Source of the DNA: Roseateles_E sp005503085
GTDB taxonomy: Bacteria > Pseudomonadota > Gammaproteobacteria > Burkholderiales > Burkholderiaceae_C
DNA length: 64,000 nucleotides
Reading direction: 5' to 3'
Assembly: GCF_028462495.1 (NCBI RefSeq)
Contig: NZ_JAQOWX010000004.1
Coordinates: 1-64,000 of the forward strand
The notes under the pieces were generated by a model. The model saw nothing but the letters and a program-made list of their open reading frames with translations, was not told where the DNA came from and searched no databases. Of the stretch, positions 8,372 to 16,768 are shown in pieces; the stretch's first letter is position 1, and every line of letters starts with the position of its first letter. A program made the position numbers and the translations under genes.

Positions 8372-9324
8372 GATGCCGGAGGGAGAACGGGTGGAAGAGT
8401 CGTTTGCCTGACCGTGTTCGCGATTCGATGTACCCAGTTTGCGAAGTCATAGCGTGCCACGATCATTGGATCGATATCTTGGAAAGGAGCTGCAACGAAC
8501 GCTGGTAACCCAGCTGGATCATCCTGTCCCAGGATAAAGATGTTCTCCTGACGATAGAAATCATGCTCCGATATGCGTCTGTCGTTGGTGATGAGCTTCT
8601 TGCGGTGGAATAGAGCCTCCATGGGGCGCTGTGTCAGCCCCGATTGACCCTGCTGGACATAATCCAGCAGACACCGCGTCCTATGAATGGCACCGATCAC
8701 GTCGCTGTAGGGAATAGGCCGGGAAAACTGAAAAGCCGTTGCCGGACGATGATGTCCGGTGTCCGTGATATGGAAGGTGCATCTCAGACCGAGTCTAGTG
8801 AAACTCTGCCGAACTGAGAGCAGTTGACTCAGCCGGCCCTTGTCGCCACCCACGAAGTAGACGTCGTTTTCTGGTTCTGAGTCGGCCCCCTTTGCGCGCA
8901 GGGACGAGAAGTAGTAAGTGGTTTCGAGATGCAGGTCGAACCGTACGGCGTCGGACGGATCAAAGGTGTAAATGGGTACGCCCTGCCGCTTAAGGAGGTG
9001 GATGCGGTCCGCCGGGGCAACGGGGTTCCAGAACCAGTGCACGAGTCGGTCGCGGAAGCCTCTGACGATCAGGGCTTCCGCGATGAAGCGGCTGTAGATG
9101 GTTCCGCCGATCACCACCACATCGTACTGATCGATTGCGTGAATCCAATTGTTGAAGAACGGTCTCACAGAGGTCCCAGGGACCTTCGTCACGATTCGAC
9201 GGACCACTTTCGCCATCGATGAATCGCTTGCGAAGAAGTGCGTGGCGCAAACGCCCTCCACCTCGTTTCGAAGCACGTTGTAGAAGGGGTTCTCGCGACC
9301 AGTGAGATACAGGATCCGCATCAC
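8368..9324 (-). CDS. Putative glycosyltransferase or polysaccharide biosynthesis protein, family not recognised
   Basis: A 318-residue soluble protein with no hydrophobic segment. It starts MMRILYLTGRENPFYNVL. A Rossmann-like pattern (YDVVVIGGTIYSRF near 90, then LVHWFWNPVAP) and a later block QSGLTQRPMEALFHRKKLIT resemble GT-B enzymes that end in a ...R..EAL...K.LIT motif, but I cannot assign a CAZy family. It lies between a GT4 gene and the wzy gene with 4-base ATGA overlaps on both sides, so it is certainly co-translated with the polysaccharide genes. With the WecA-like enzyme, WbuB, GT2 and GT4 it would allow a repeat unit of up to five sugars. Confidence 0.6.
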   Translation of the reverse strand: MMRILYLTGRENPFYNVLRNEVEGVCATHFFASDSSMAKVVRRIVTKVPGTSVRPFFNNWIHAIDQYDVVVIGGTIYSRFIAEALIVRGFRDRLVHWFWNPVAPADRIHLLKRQGVPIYTFDPSDAVRFDLHLETTYYFSSLRAKGADSEPENDVYFVGGDKGRLSQLLSVRQSFTRLGLRCTFHITDTGHHRPATAFQFSRPIPYSDVIGAIHRTRCLLDYVQQGQSGLTQRPMEALFHRKKLITNDRRISEHDFYRQENIFILGQDDPAGLPAFVAAPFQDIDPMIVARYDFANWVHRIANTVRQTTLPPVLPPAS

Positions 9325-10529
9325 TGTGGACGCCGGCGTTCGGACGACTCGGCGCGATTACGCAGACTGCGATAGAAACGGGAACGACGTTCGTCGAGAA
9401 TTTCTTTCGAGAATTTGCTGGCCGTTTCGACATTGTGTTGACTCATGGCGCTAAGCTCATTCGGACGCTCGCGCAGCCTCACAATAGCGGAGGCGAATCC
9501 ATCGGCGTCATCCGGATCAAACATGTATGCCGCATCCAGCAACTCGGGGATACCTGCAATGGGTGTGGACAGCGTGGGTAGACCGACAGCCATCGCTTCA
9601 ATCACTGCGCGAGGCAATCCCTCCAATCGGGTGGGGTAAAGGAACAAGTCGGTCTCGCGAAGCTGGCGCAGTAACTCCGCGCGATCATGAATCCGGCCGA
9701 CAAAGCGAACCTGCTCAGTGACATTGAAGTCCTGACACATGGCTTTCAACGCGTCGACGAAGGAGCCGTCTCCGATAAAAGTCAATGTCACTGGCACGCC
9801 ATAGGTCTTCAAAAGGTGGACGACCTTAATTGCCGTCTGATGCCCCTTGATGTCGTTATCAATGGAGTTGCTAACGTGCGCAAGATGGACTGTCTGGAGG
9901 GAGGATAAGAACCGTCGCGGCGGCCCCATCCAGTCGGGTTTCAGTTCGATCGAGGAGTAGTGTGATCGTTCAAACCGTGCGTCGCTCAGGCGCGCTGGCG
10001 GGAGGTACTTCTCCTGTAGCACTCGCTCGGTGACGAAAGCAGCACCATCCGCATGCTTCAGCATGACTCGAAGCATGAATTGATTCACCCACCGCAACAT
10101 CGTCGGCATATGCACGAATGTTTCCGGGTCGTTGACGACTTCCAAATAGAACGGCTGACGGCGGTCTCGGAACAGATAGGCGATGTAACTCTCAAGTTGA
10201 CTGACTCGATAAATGGCGCAGTCCGTACCGGCGGAAGCGCTGCGATACCGGGCCAACACGGCAGGCAGGCGGCGCGCGAGGGCTGACAAACCCTGCGTCC
10301 AGGGCAACTCGTGAATTTCGAGCCCCGGCGCATCTATTTGAATGAATCTACCCGTGTCGATTCTGTCCACCAACTTGGTCTTGGCAATGAAGCGGACCTT
10401 GTCGAAGATGGCCAAATAGCGATTAAAGAAAGTGTTGTCGTAAAGCGACGGCGCGTAGTATTTGCCGTCAGGCGTCCGATAGATATGCGCGTTGTCAACG
10501 ACCAGCAGGTGTGTGGAAATGGGGGGCAT
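9321..10529 (-). CDS. Glycosyltransferase family 4
   Basis: A 402-residue GT-B retaining glycosyltransferase. The donor-binding C-terminal half has FIGDGSFVDAL and the conserved acidic E-x7-E block within TRLEGLPRAVIEAMAVGLP, followed by STPIAGIPELL. The N-terminal acceptor half begins HLLVVDNAHIYRTPDGKYY, which is not distinctive. It acts in the cytoplasm on a lipid-linked precursor of the surface polysaccharide. It follows the GT2 gene by 12 bases and overlaps the next gene by 4 bases. Sugar donor and linkage are unknown. Confidence 0.85.
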   Translation of the reverse strand: MPPISTHLLVVDNAHIYRTPDGKYYAPSLYDNTFFNRYLAIFDKVRFIAKTKLVDRIDTGRFIQIDAPGLEIHELPWTQGLSALARRLPAVLARYRSASAGTDCAIYRVSQLESYIAYLFRDRRQPFYLEVVNDPETFVHMPTMLRWVNQFMLRVMLKHADGAAFVTERVLQEKYLPPARLSDARFERSHYSSIELKPDWMGPPRRFLSSLQTVHLAHVSNSIDNDIKGHQTAIKVVHLLKTYGVPVTLTFIGDGSFVDALKAMCQDFNVTEQVRFVGRIHDRAELLRQLRETDLFLYPTRLEGLPRAVIEAMAVGLPTLSTPIAGIPELLDAAYMFDPDDADGFASAIVRLRERPNELSAMSQHNVETASKFSKEILDERRSRFYRSLRNRAESSERRRPQ

Positions 10530-10541
10530 GACTGGACGGAT

Positions 10542-11435
10542 TCAGAGCAATTGTTCGAGGCCGCGACTGTGGCACTTGCACCCGATGCGAAGTAGGAGCA
10601 GTCGCCAGAACATGGACAAGACGTGGCGAGGCATGCGCTGGCGAACAAAGGTCTTCGCATAGCGAAGGTAGAAGTAGGCGAAGAACGCCTTGTTGTCGGC
10701 TGGCACGTACTTCCGCGCCACCTGCAGGATGCGGTGGTAATGGACGCGCAGGTTATTTGAGGTGCTCGATGATAAAAGCCGCCGATGGAAGGTAATGCCA
10801 TCCCAGAAATGGAATGCCAGCCCCTCCATACGTAGGCGCCGGAATACGCGAATGTTGAAGGCCCAATCGTCGGCAATGAGAGACTCGTCGAAGGGGGCGA
10901 ATCCGTCGAAGAAGCTGCGACGCACGAGTAGCGCCTGGATGTAAAGCTGCGGCACGGTAGAGGTGATTGCGGCCTCAACCTGGCGGGCATCGCTCGACGC
11001 AAGGGCCTGCTGAATCTTGTCCACGTGCAAGCGTCCCTGGAGTTGATCGCCGCTGAAATTAACGCCGTTGCCGTACACCAGCTGTGCTTCCTGGTGCTGC
11101 TCGAGGTAGTCGATTTGATGCTTGAATGCTTGCGCCGGAAAGTAGTCGTCCGACGCGAGAAAGCAGATGTAGGTCCCTGTGGCGTTGGCGATGAGGAAAT
11201 TGAAGTTGCCTGCGATCGCTTCTACGCCTTTGTGCTCGTTTAAGAACAGCCGCAGCGAAATCTCGGCCGGCAATCGAAGGCTGCGGAGAATATCCTGAGT
11301 TCCGTCGGTCGACCCGTCGTCGAGGATGAGAAGCTCGATCTGATCAACGTAGTCGAGTTGACGGACTACGCTGGCAATCGCCTCACCTATGTAGGGGGCG
11401 TGGTTGAAAGAGAGGATGAGAACGCTAAGGCTCAT
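10542..11435 (-). CDS. Glycosyltransferase family 2
   Basis: A 297-residue GT-A fold enzyme. The N-terminal SVLILSFNHAPYIGEAI is the nucleotide-binding strand-helix, ILDDGSTDGTQDIL holds the first conserved Asp pair, and FLASDDYF supplies the metal-binding DxD-like site. A C-terminal basic, hydrophobic tail may attach it to the inner membrane. It probably adds one sugar of the repeat unit, and its place after the wzx gene fits a cluster-specific transferase. The specific donor cannot be told. Confidence 0.87.
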   Translation of the reverse strand: MSLSVLILSFNHAPYIGEAIASVVRQLDYVDQIELLILDDGSTDGTQDILRSLRLPAEISLRLFLNEHKGVEAIAGNFNFLIANATGTYICFLASDDYFPAQAFKHQIDYLEQHQEAQLVYGNGVNFSGDQLQGRLHVDKIQQALASSDARQVEAAITSTVPQLYIQALLVRRSFFDGFAPFDESLIADDWAFNIRVFRRLRMEGLAFHFWDGITFHRRLLSSSTSNNLRVHYHRILQVARKYVPADNKAFFAYFYLRYAKTFVRQRMPRHVLSMFWRLLLLRIGCKCHSRGLEQLL

Positions 11436-11469
11436 GGTGCATCATGGGGTAAGGAGAGACGGCGGGTCA

Positions 11470-12930
11470 TCAAAGCCGCGCCAGTCGATTGCGGATCAAC
11501 TCGCGAAGGTTTACTAGCTGATCAAGACGCCAAAGCGTGTACAGTGCGACGACGAGCACCAGAGTTGCGTGTAGATACACGGCATTGCCGATTGTGGTCG
11601 TTTGTATAATGACGACACCAATGATCAGGAGTGCGATCATGAAAAGAAAGTTGCGGGCGCTAATCAAGTAGTTGATCAGTAGCTTTCCTGACAGCGTCAA
11701 GTACAGGAGCAGTACTACATAGGCGCCGACGAAGCCTATGCCAGCAATGTTCAGCTTCATCTGGTCGATGAACAAATACATCAGTCCCAGATAGGTAATG
11801 CTCCAGATGGCTTCTGCTGCTATGAATAGTTTTCCGCGACCTGTCGATAGCAAGATGTAGCCAATTGGCCAACAGAGGATCTTCAAGATATCTCCCAGCG
11901 CTTGCCAACGTAGAAGATCAAAGGCCCCTGTAAACTTGCTGGAGTAGAGTGCAGTGATTGCTTGTGGGCTAAAGGCGATGATCGCCAAAACGAAGGGCGC
12001 AGCCATCGTCAGTGCCATCTCGGCCTGCTGGTTTACCAGCTTGGCGGCCTCCTTCGGTCGATCGCTCATAGCCGATAGCCTTGGGAAATAGTCAGCGGCC
12101 ATCGCAGACAGGATGAACCCGATATAGGTGGTGGAGATTGACCATGCAGCCTGAAAGTGACCACTGGCCTCCAACCCCAGTCGATTGGCGATCAGCGCAC
12201 GTGCCGCCAACTGCGTTCCTAGCGTTACCGCGCTGGCTGCCATGATTGGGATCCCGAGCTTGAATAGGTGGCCAAGTTCGGAGATTGCAGCAGCATCGGG
12301 AACGGAGTCCTGCGGCAGAAGTCTCCTCCATCGCAACGCGACGTAGGCAAACAGGGCGCTCGTGACTGGGGCGATAACAACGAACCACAACACGGCGTGC
12401 GGAAGTTCCAGGTATATGGGTACAAGGCTGGTCATGGCACCAACAACGGATGCCGTAATGTTGACGATTGCCAAATCCCCAATCCGCCGAAGTCCCTGCA
12501 GCAAAGCCGTATGCGTTGTGAACAACAACGTCGCGATTACCCCAAGCGAGAGTAGTAGGCACTCCTCAGTACTCAAGCGCCGACCGAGCAGCAGTGCCCC
12601 AAGTTCATCCCCGGCCAGAACCAGAGCGAGTCCTGCTCCAAATCCAAGCGCGAGACTTGCCCACAACAAGCTCTTCCAGAGCGCGGCCACTCGTGCAGGT
12701 TCGTCCGCGTGAGCCGCAATGGCACGGATCCCGCTACTTGCGAGACCACAACCTGCCACGGTCGCGGTGGCTGTCAGCACGTTCTGAAGCAAACCCATTA
12801 CGCCGACTGCGACCGGGCCGCCGAGCAACGCAAGAACCTTGATCTTCCCCATCCCAGCCAAGAGCGTGATAGCCGAAGCGCCGCCAGTGATGCTGGTCGA
12901 CTTGAAGATCTGTCGGTGAGACTCGCTCAT
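11470..12930 (-). CDS. wzx: Wzx-type lipid-linked oligosaccharide flippase
   Basis: A 486-residue polytopic membrane protein of the MATE/polysaccharide transporter superfamily, with about 12-14 hydrophobic segments. The N terminus carries STSITGGASAITLLAGMGKIK, a pattern common in O-antigen translocases of the RfbX/Wzx (WzxE-like) type. It would flip undecaprenyl-PP-linked repeat units to the periplasmic side for polymerisation by the EpsG-like protein. Start 12930 overlaps the upstream acyltransferase stop as ATGA. GC content appears lower than in flanking core genes. Confidence 0.87.
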   Translation of the reverse strand: MSESHRQIFKSTSITGGASAITLLAGMGKIKVLALLGGPVAVGVMGLLQNVLTATATVAGCGLASSGIRAIAAHADEPARVAALWKSLLWASLALGFGAGLALVLAGDELGALLLGRRLSTEECLLLSLGVIATLLFTTHTALLQGLRRIGDLAIVNITASVVGAMTSLVPIYLELPHAVLWFVVIAPVTSALFAYVALRWRRLLPQDSVPDAAAISELGHLFKLGIPIMAASAVTLGTQLAARALIANRLGLEASGHFQAAWSISTTYIGFILSAMAADYFPRLSAMSDRPKEAAKLVNQQAEMALTMAAPFVLAIIAFSPQAITALYSSKFTGAFDLLRWQALGDILKILCWPIGYILLSTGRGKLFIAAEAIWSITYLGLMYLFIDQMKLNIAGIGFVGAYVVLLLYLTLSGKLLINYLISARNFLFMIALLIIGVVIIQTTTIGNAVYLHATLVLVVALYTLWRLDQLVNLRELIRNRLARL

Positions 12931-13535
12931 GGAATCTCGCGAATGACTCTGGCGGGGATGCCGCCAGCGATGACATTGTCGGGAATGTCTCTAACAACTA
13001 CCGACCCATTGGCTATGACTGAGCCGGCGCCAATACGTACGCCCTTCAGAACTTTGACATTCGAGCCCAGAAATACATCGTCGCCGATCAATACTGGGCG
13101 CGCCCAAGCAGGATTCGACCGCGACCGCTCGTGCCGATTCAATCCGTGGAAATCGGAGTCGTAAATCTCTACATGAGTGCCGATCAACACGTTCCTGCCG
13201 ATCACGATAGACGTGTGTTCTGCAATGGCGACAAATCCGTTGTTGATCACTGTCCCGTCACCCACTTGAACAGCAGCGTCGCGGCTGCGTGCTTCAAAGT
13301 ACCCATAACTACTTAGGTAAAACGGTGATGGGAAAACACCGATCTGAATATTTCGACCGAATCGGATATTGCCATCCCCGGCCAGTTGCATCGGCTGATG
13401 CAGCGTTGGGCGTCCTTCGGCCGATGCCGTGGAAATTACCTTGAAGAAGAGACTGCGCGCATACTGAATCAGGTAAAGCAGGCCATAAGCGACCTTGCGC
13501 TTAATTCGCCTTCGAGCTGAAGAAACTGCGGACAT
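12927..13535 (-). CDS. Left-handed beta-helix acyltransferase (hexapeptide family)
   Basis: A 202-residue hexapeptide-repeat O- or N-acetyltransferase. The first ~35 residues are basic and hydrophobic (RRRIKRKVAYGLLYLIQYARSL). They are followed by a LbH domain with a catalytic-type His in YDSDFHGLNRHERS and the closing coils GAGSVIANGSVVVRDIPDNVIAGGIPARVI. It resembles WbbJ/maltose-acetyltransferase-like enzymes that acetylate O-antigen sugars using acetyl-CoA. Its start region overlaps the aminotransferase gene by 35 bases. Substrate is unknown; it may acetylate a repeat-unit sugar, as the cluster has a separate acetyltransferase for the 3-amino sugar. Confidence 0.82.
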   Translation of the reverse strand: MSAVSSARRRIKRKVAYGLLYLIQYARSLFFKVISTASAEGRPTLHQPMQLAGDGNIRFGRNIQIGVFPSPFYLSSYGYFEARSRDAAVQVGDGTVINNGFVAIAEHTSIVIGRNVLIGTHVEIYDSDFHGLNRHERSRSNPAWARPVLIGDDVFLGSNVKVLKGVRIGAGSVIANGSVVVRDIPDNVIAGGIPARVIREIP

Positions 13536-14610
13536 GCTGAATCACGGTATCCGCATCAGCGTGGCTGATATGCGGCCCCATCGGGAGGCTAAGTACTTCG
13601 GCGGCGAATTTTTCGGCGATGGGAAAACTCCCCTTGCCAATTTTCATCGACGCATAGGCCTGTTGGAGATGAGGCGGAATCGGATAGTGGATAAGCGTGC
13701 CCACGCCGTTGCTTAGAAGGTGATCCTGCAGGGCCGTACGCTGAGGGGTCCGCACGACAAAGTTGTGCCAAGCGCTCCCTGCCCAGTCCGGCGTGTCCGG
13801 TAGAGTCAGATCAAGGTCTTGCAGACCGGTAAGATAGCGCTGAGCAAGAACCGAGCGGCGGCGGTTCCATTCGGTCAGTCGGCCGAGTTTCACGCCTAGC
13901 ACGGCAGCATGAATCGGGTCGAGTCGACTGTTATATCCCTTGACTTCGTTGACGTACTTCTGGCGTGAGCCATAGTTGCGCAGAACCCGAACCTTATCAG
14001 CGATATTGTCGTTGCTGGTCGTGATGCCGCCGCCGTCACCCAATGCGCCGAGATTTTTGCCCGGATAAAAACTCCAGGCAACAACATCGCCGTGCGCGCC
14101 CACGGGACGACCCTTGTAAGTCGCTCCGTGTGCTTGAGCGGCGTCTTCCAGCACCGCCAAGCCATGTTGACGGGCTACTGCCATGATTGCGTCCATGTCC
14201 GCAGGCTGGCCATACAGATGGACAGGCAAGATCACCTTAGTCCGCGAAGTGATGGCCTGGCCAATGAGGGCGGGATCAATATTGTGTGTGCGCTGATCCG
14301 GCTCCACTGGGATCGGCGTCGCGCCGCATTGACTCACCGCCAGCCAAGTTGCCACATAGGTATTGGACGGTACTATAACTTCGTCGCCGGGGCCAACACC
14401 CAATGCCAACAGGGAGAGATGAAGGGCATCAAGGCCGTTGGCTAAACCCACGCAGTGTTTGGCATCACAGTATGCTGCATACGCTGCTTCGAACTGGTCT
14501 ACTTCCGGGCCAAGAATAAACCAGCCCGAAGAGATCACACGATTGACCGCCTCCTGAATTTCAGCATGAAGCTCAACGTGTGGCGATTTGAGATCGAGGA
14601 AGGGGATCAT
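13501..14610 (-). CDS. PLP-dependent sugar 3-aminotransferase (DegT/DnrJ/EryC1, FdtB/QdtB-like)
   Basis: A 369-residue DegT/DnrJ/EryC1/StrS aminotransferase beginning MIPFLDLKSPH. The PLP lysine is Lys185 in SFYPGKNLGALGDGG, and LEDAAQAHGA holds the cofactor-binding Asp. Such enzymes aminate C-3 of dTDP-3-keto-6-deoxyhexoses. The preceding gene encodes a ketoisomerase fused to an acetyltransferase, together forming the route to dTDP-Fuc3NAc or dTDP-Qui3NAc. The upstream enzymes RmlA and RmlB are not in the window and must come from elsewhere. The start overlaps the previous stop as ATGA. Confidence 0.87.
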   Translation of the reverse strand: MIPFLDLKSPHVELHAEIQEAVNRVISSGWFILGPEVDQFEAAYAAYCDAKHCVGLANGLDALHLSLLALGVGPGDEVIVPSNTYVATWLAVSQCGATPIPVEPDQRTHNIDPALIGQAITSRTKVILPVHLYGQPADMDAIMAVARQHGLAVLEDAAQAHGATYKGRPVGAHGDVVAWSFYPGKNLGALGDGGGITTSNDNIADKVRVLRNYGSRQKYVNEVKGYNSRLDPIHAAVLGVKLGRLTEWNRRRSVLAQRYLTGLQDLDLTLPDTPDWAGSAWHNFVVRTPQRTALQDHLLSNGVGTLIHYPIPPHLQQAYASMKIGKGSFPIAEKFAAEVLSLPMGPHISHADADTVIQHVRSFFSSKAN

Positions 14611-15545
14611 TTTTGAGCGCTAGTCAACTGCTGAAATTCGCTGTAATCACGTATGTAGTCCGCTGCATCATAGTAATGGGAGGCGAATACAAGCAGCACA
14701 GCGTCCGGTGAATATTTATACTGAATACCCCAAGTCATTGGGGGTAGATGTAAGCCCAGTTCGGGCCTGTCTAGGACGAACTCTTCGCGGTTTTCGCCAT
14801 CGTCCGCGACCACGGTCACACTTCCACGAGCGCAGATCAAAAACTGGTGGCATTCCCGATGGGCATGCTCGCCACGTGTCTCGACGCTGGGAACCGCGAA
14901 CACCATAAAATAGCGTTTCGCTGCGAAAGGGATACTGCGTTCAAACTCTCCGACGGTCAGGCTGCCGCGAATATCCACCACGCGTGGCAACTTGTGCAAA
15001 TTGACCCCATTAACGCGGCAAGGAGTTGTATCCGCGCCGCGAGTCGATGTCGCAGGCTGGTTGGTGTCTGACTGCATTGCTTCCGCATTCACATAACCTG
15101 TAATGCGTGCTGGGTTGCCATAGACGATTGCATTCGGAGGTACGGAGCGCGTAACAACCGCACCTGCCCCCACCATTGCATTTTGACCGATCGTCAGCCC
15201 AGGAAGAATTGTTGCATTGCCCCCGATAGAGACGCCCCGCTCGATAGTCGTTATCAGTGGTTGGTCCTGAAACTGCTTGGAGCGCGGGAATTTGTCGTTG
15301 GTGAATGTCACGTTCGGGCCGATAAACACGTCATCGCCTACCCTCAATCCATCCCAAAGCTGAGCGCCACTTTTGACGGTAACGCGATCACCCATCAGAA
15401 CGTCATTCTCGATCAGTACATGTGCGCAGACGTTGCAGTCATTGCCAATCTTTGCGCCCTTTAAGATGACACAGTATTGCCAGCAGTTTGTATTTGCTCC
15501 GATGTGTGGCGTCTGGACATCGGCAGTATGGTGGATTTTTGCCAT
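14607..15545 (-). CDS. Bifunctional sugar N-acetyltransferase / 3,4-ketoisomerase (FdtD-like fusion)
   Basis: A 312-residue fusion. Residues 1-150 are a hexapeptide-repeat N-acetyltransferase (LbH coils; N-terminal AKIHHTADVQTPHIG, closing NAIVYGNPARITGY). Residues 181-312 are a cupin sugar ketoisomerase of the FdtA/QdtA family with GEHAHR (225-230) carrying the active-site histidines. A ~30-residue polar linker joins them. The same domain pair is known in FdtD of Shewanella, which acts before and after a PLP aminotransferase in making dTDP-Fuc3NAc. The aminotransferase follows here. Start 15545 is preferred because AGAAG lies 8 bases upstream; a reading from 15611 overlaps the wzz gene. Confidence 0.85.
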   Translation of the reverse strand: MAKIHHTADVQTPHIGANTNCWQYCVILKGAKIGNDCNVCAHVLIENDVLMGDRVTVKSGAQLWDGLRVGDDVFIGPNVTFTNDKFPRSKQFQDQPLITTIERGVSIGGNATILPGLTIGQNAMVGAGAVVTRSVPPNAIVYGNPARITGYVNAEAMQSDTNQPATSTRGADTTPCRVNGVNLHKLPRVVDIRGSLTVGEFERSIPFAAKRYFMVFAVPSVETRGEHAHRECHQFLICARGSVTVVADDGENREEFVLDRPELGLHLPPMTWGIQYKYSPDAVLLVFASHYYDAADYIRDYSEFQQLTSAQK

Positions 15546-15561
15546 CAGGTACTTCTCTACG

Positions 15562-16740
15562 TCAAGCGTTTGGTGGTGTATTGGGTGCGCATGTGCTGAG
15601 TTTGTTCTCATTTATCGTGGAGCGGAGGCGCTGCACGAAGTCCCTCCCAAATATCCAGGCGATGCTTAAAACCAGACTCGCTAGCCCCGCAGCTATGGCG
15701 ATGTATGCGCGTTTGGGCTTGCTCTTGTATTCAGGAACAGATGCCCTGTCGACCACCTGAATGACTGCGCCTTCCCGGCTTTCATCCAGTCGTGCCATTT
15801 CAAACTGTTTCGCGAAAAGGTCGAAGAGTGCTTCTTGATACTTGAATTCCCGATAACGGCTAATGTAGTCCGCATCATTTTCTGTGTTGCTCGAAACCTC
15901 GAGCCTTGCCAGTTGATGCCTTAGCGAGCCGAGCAGGGCAAGCTGCTGCTGGACCTCTGGTGCTGTATCGGTCATTCCACGTCGTAAGGTTTGTAGCCTC
16001 ACCTCGGCTGCAGTCGCTTGGGCTTTGAGCGATGCGTAACCCTCGGCGGCCGCTTTAGGCTCGGCCTTCAGCGCGCCTGCGTTGAATCCACTGCCCTGCA
16101 GGGCTTGCTGTGCCTCGGTTAGCTTTGTCTTTGTGCGCGTGAGCTCGACTTCGAAGAAGGCTCGGCGTTGTTGGGCTTCTGTCAGGGCTAACTCGGATGA
16201 AAGGCGGCGCAGTTCGCTCACATGTGCATTGGCGATGTCTGCAGCGAGTTGTGGGTCGTTCGCATCGGCTTCAACCGCAATCAACCCATCCTTCTTTCCT
16301 AATGAGATGCGGACGTTTTTCTCAAGGGTGGCACGTGCTTCAAATCGGTACTTTGACTCATAAACCTCAATCAATTTGAATCGATCAATGATGCGATCTT
16401 CGATATTGTCACTTTGAAGCAGTGCTACGTACTGATCGCCCGGGCTCTTGATACCCCCGACGCCACCCGCCAACCCGGATAGCGCTCCGAGGGAGGCCAG
16501 TACTGACGCTGCAGAGTTTTGCTGTTGTTGCGGCGGGAGAAAAGTGGTCCTAGCGGTAAAAGTCGGCGCGATTAGGTAAGTCGTACCGAGCGCAAGTGCG
16601 CTGACGATGAAGGGGACCGCTGTCAGTAGTCGCCAGTGGACCGCCAGAATAGCCAGGGTATCCAACAAGGCAAGGCCATCCTCAGCTTCATGCGAGGTAT
16701 TGGCGTCCGGTCGGGCTTGGGTTGTTGTCGATTGAATCAC
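15562..16740 (-). CDS. wzz: Wzz-family chain-length determinant protein
   Basis: A 392-residue polysaccharide co-polymerase. The first membrane segment is at about 37-58 (LLTAVPFIVSALALGTTYLIAP) and the second near 345-370 (AYIAIAAGLASLVLSIAWIFG). Between them lies a periplasmic coiled-coil-rich domain. The N-terminal Wzz fold includes FLPPQQQQNSAASVLASLGALSGLAGG. There is no C-terminal tyrosine-kinase domain, so this is a PCP-1-like protein, not a Wzc. It would set the modal polymer length together with the EpsG-like polymerase. It follows the exporter gene by 28 bases. Confidence 0.87.
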   Translation of the reverse strand: MIQSTTTQARPDANTSHEAEDGLALLDTLAILAVHWRLLTAVPFIVSALALGTTYLIAPTFTARTTFLPPQQQQNSAASVLASLGALSGLAGGVGGIKSPGDQYVALLQSDNIEDRIIDRFKLIEVYESKYRFEARATLEKNVRISLGKKDGLIAVEADANDPQLAADIANAHVSELRRLSSELALTEAQQRRAFFEVELTRTKTKLTEAQQALQGSGFNAGALKAEPKAAAEGYASLKAQATAAEVRLQTLRRGMTDTAPEVQQQLALLGSLRHQLARLEVSSNTENDADYISRYREFKYQEALFDLFAKQFEMARLDESREGAVIQVVDRASVPEYKSKPKRAYIAIAAGLASLVLSIAWIFGRDFVQRLRSTINENKLSTCAPNTPPNA

Positions 16741-16768
16741 GGCTTAAAGGCTCCGCAGTCTGAATGCA

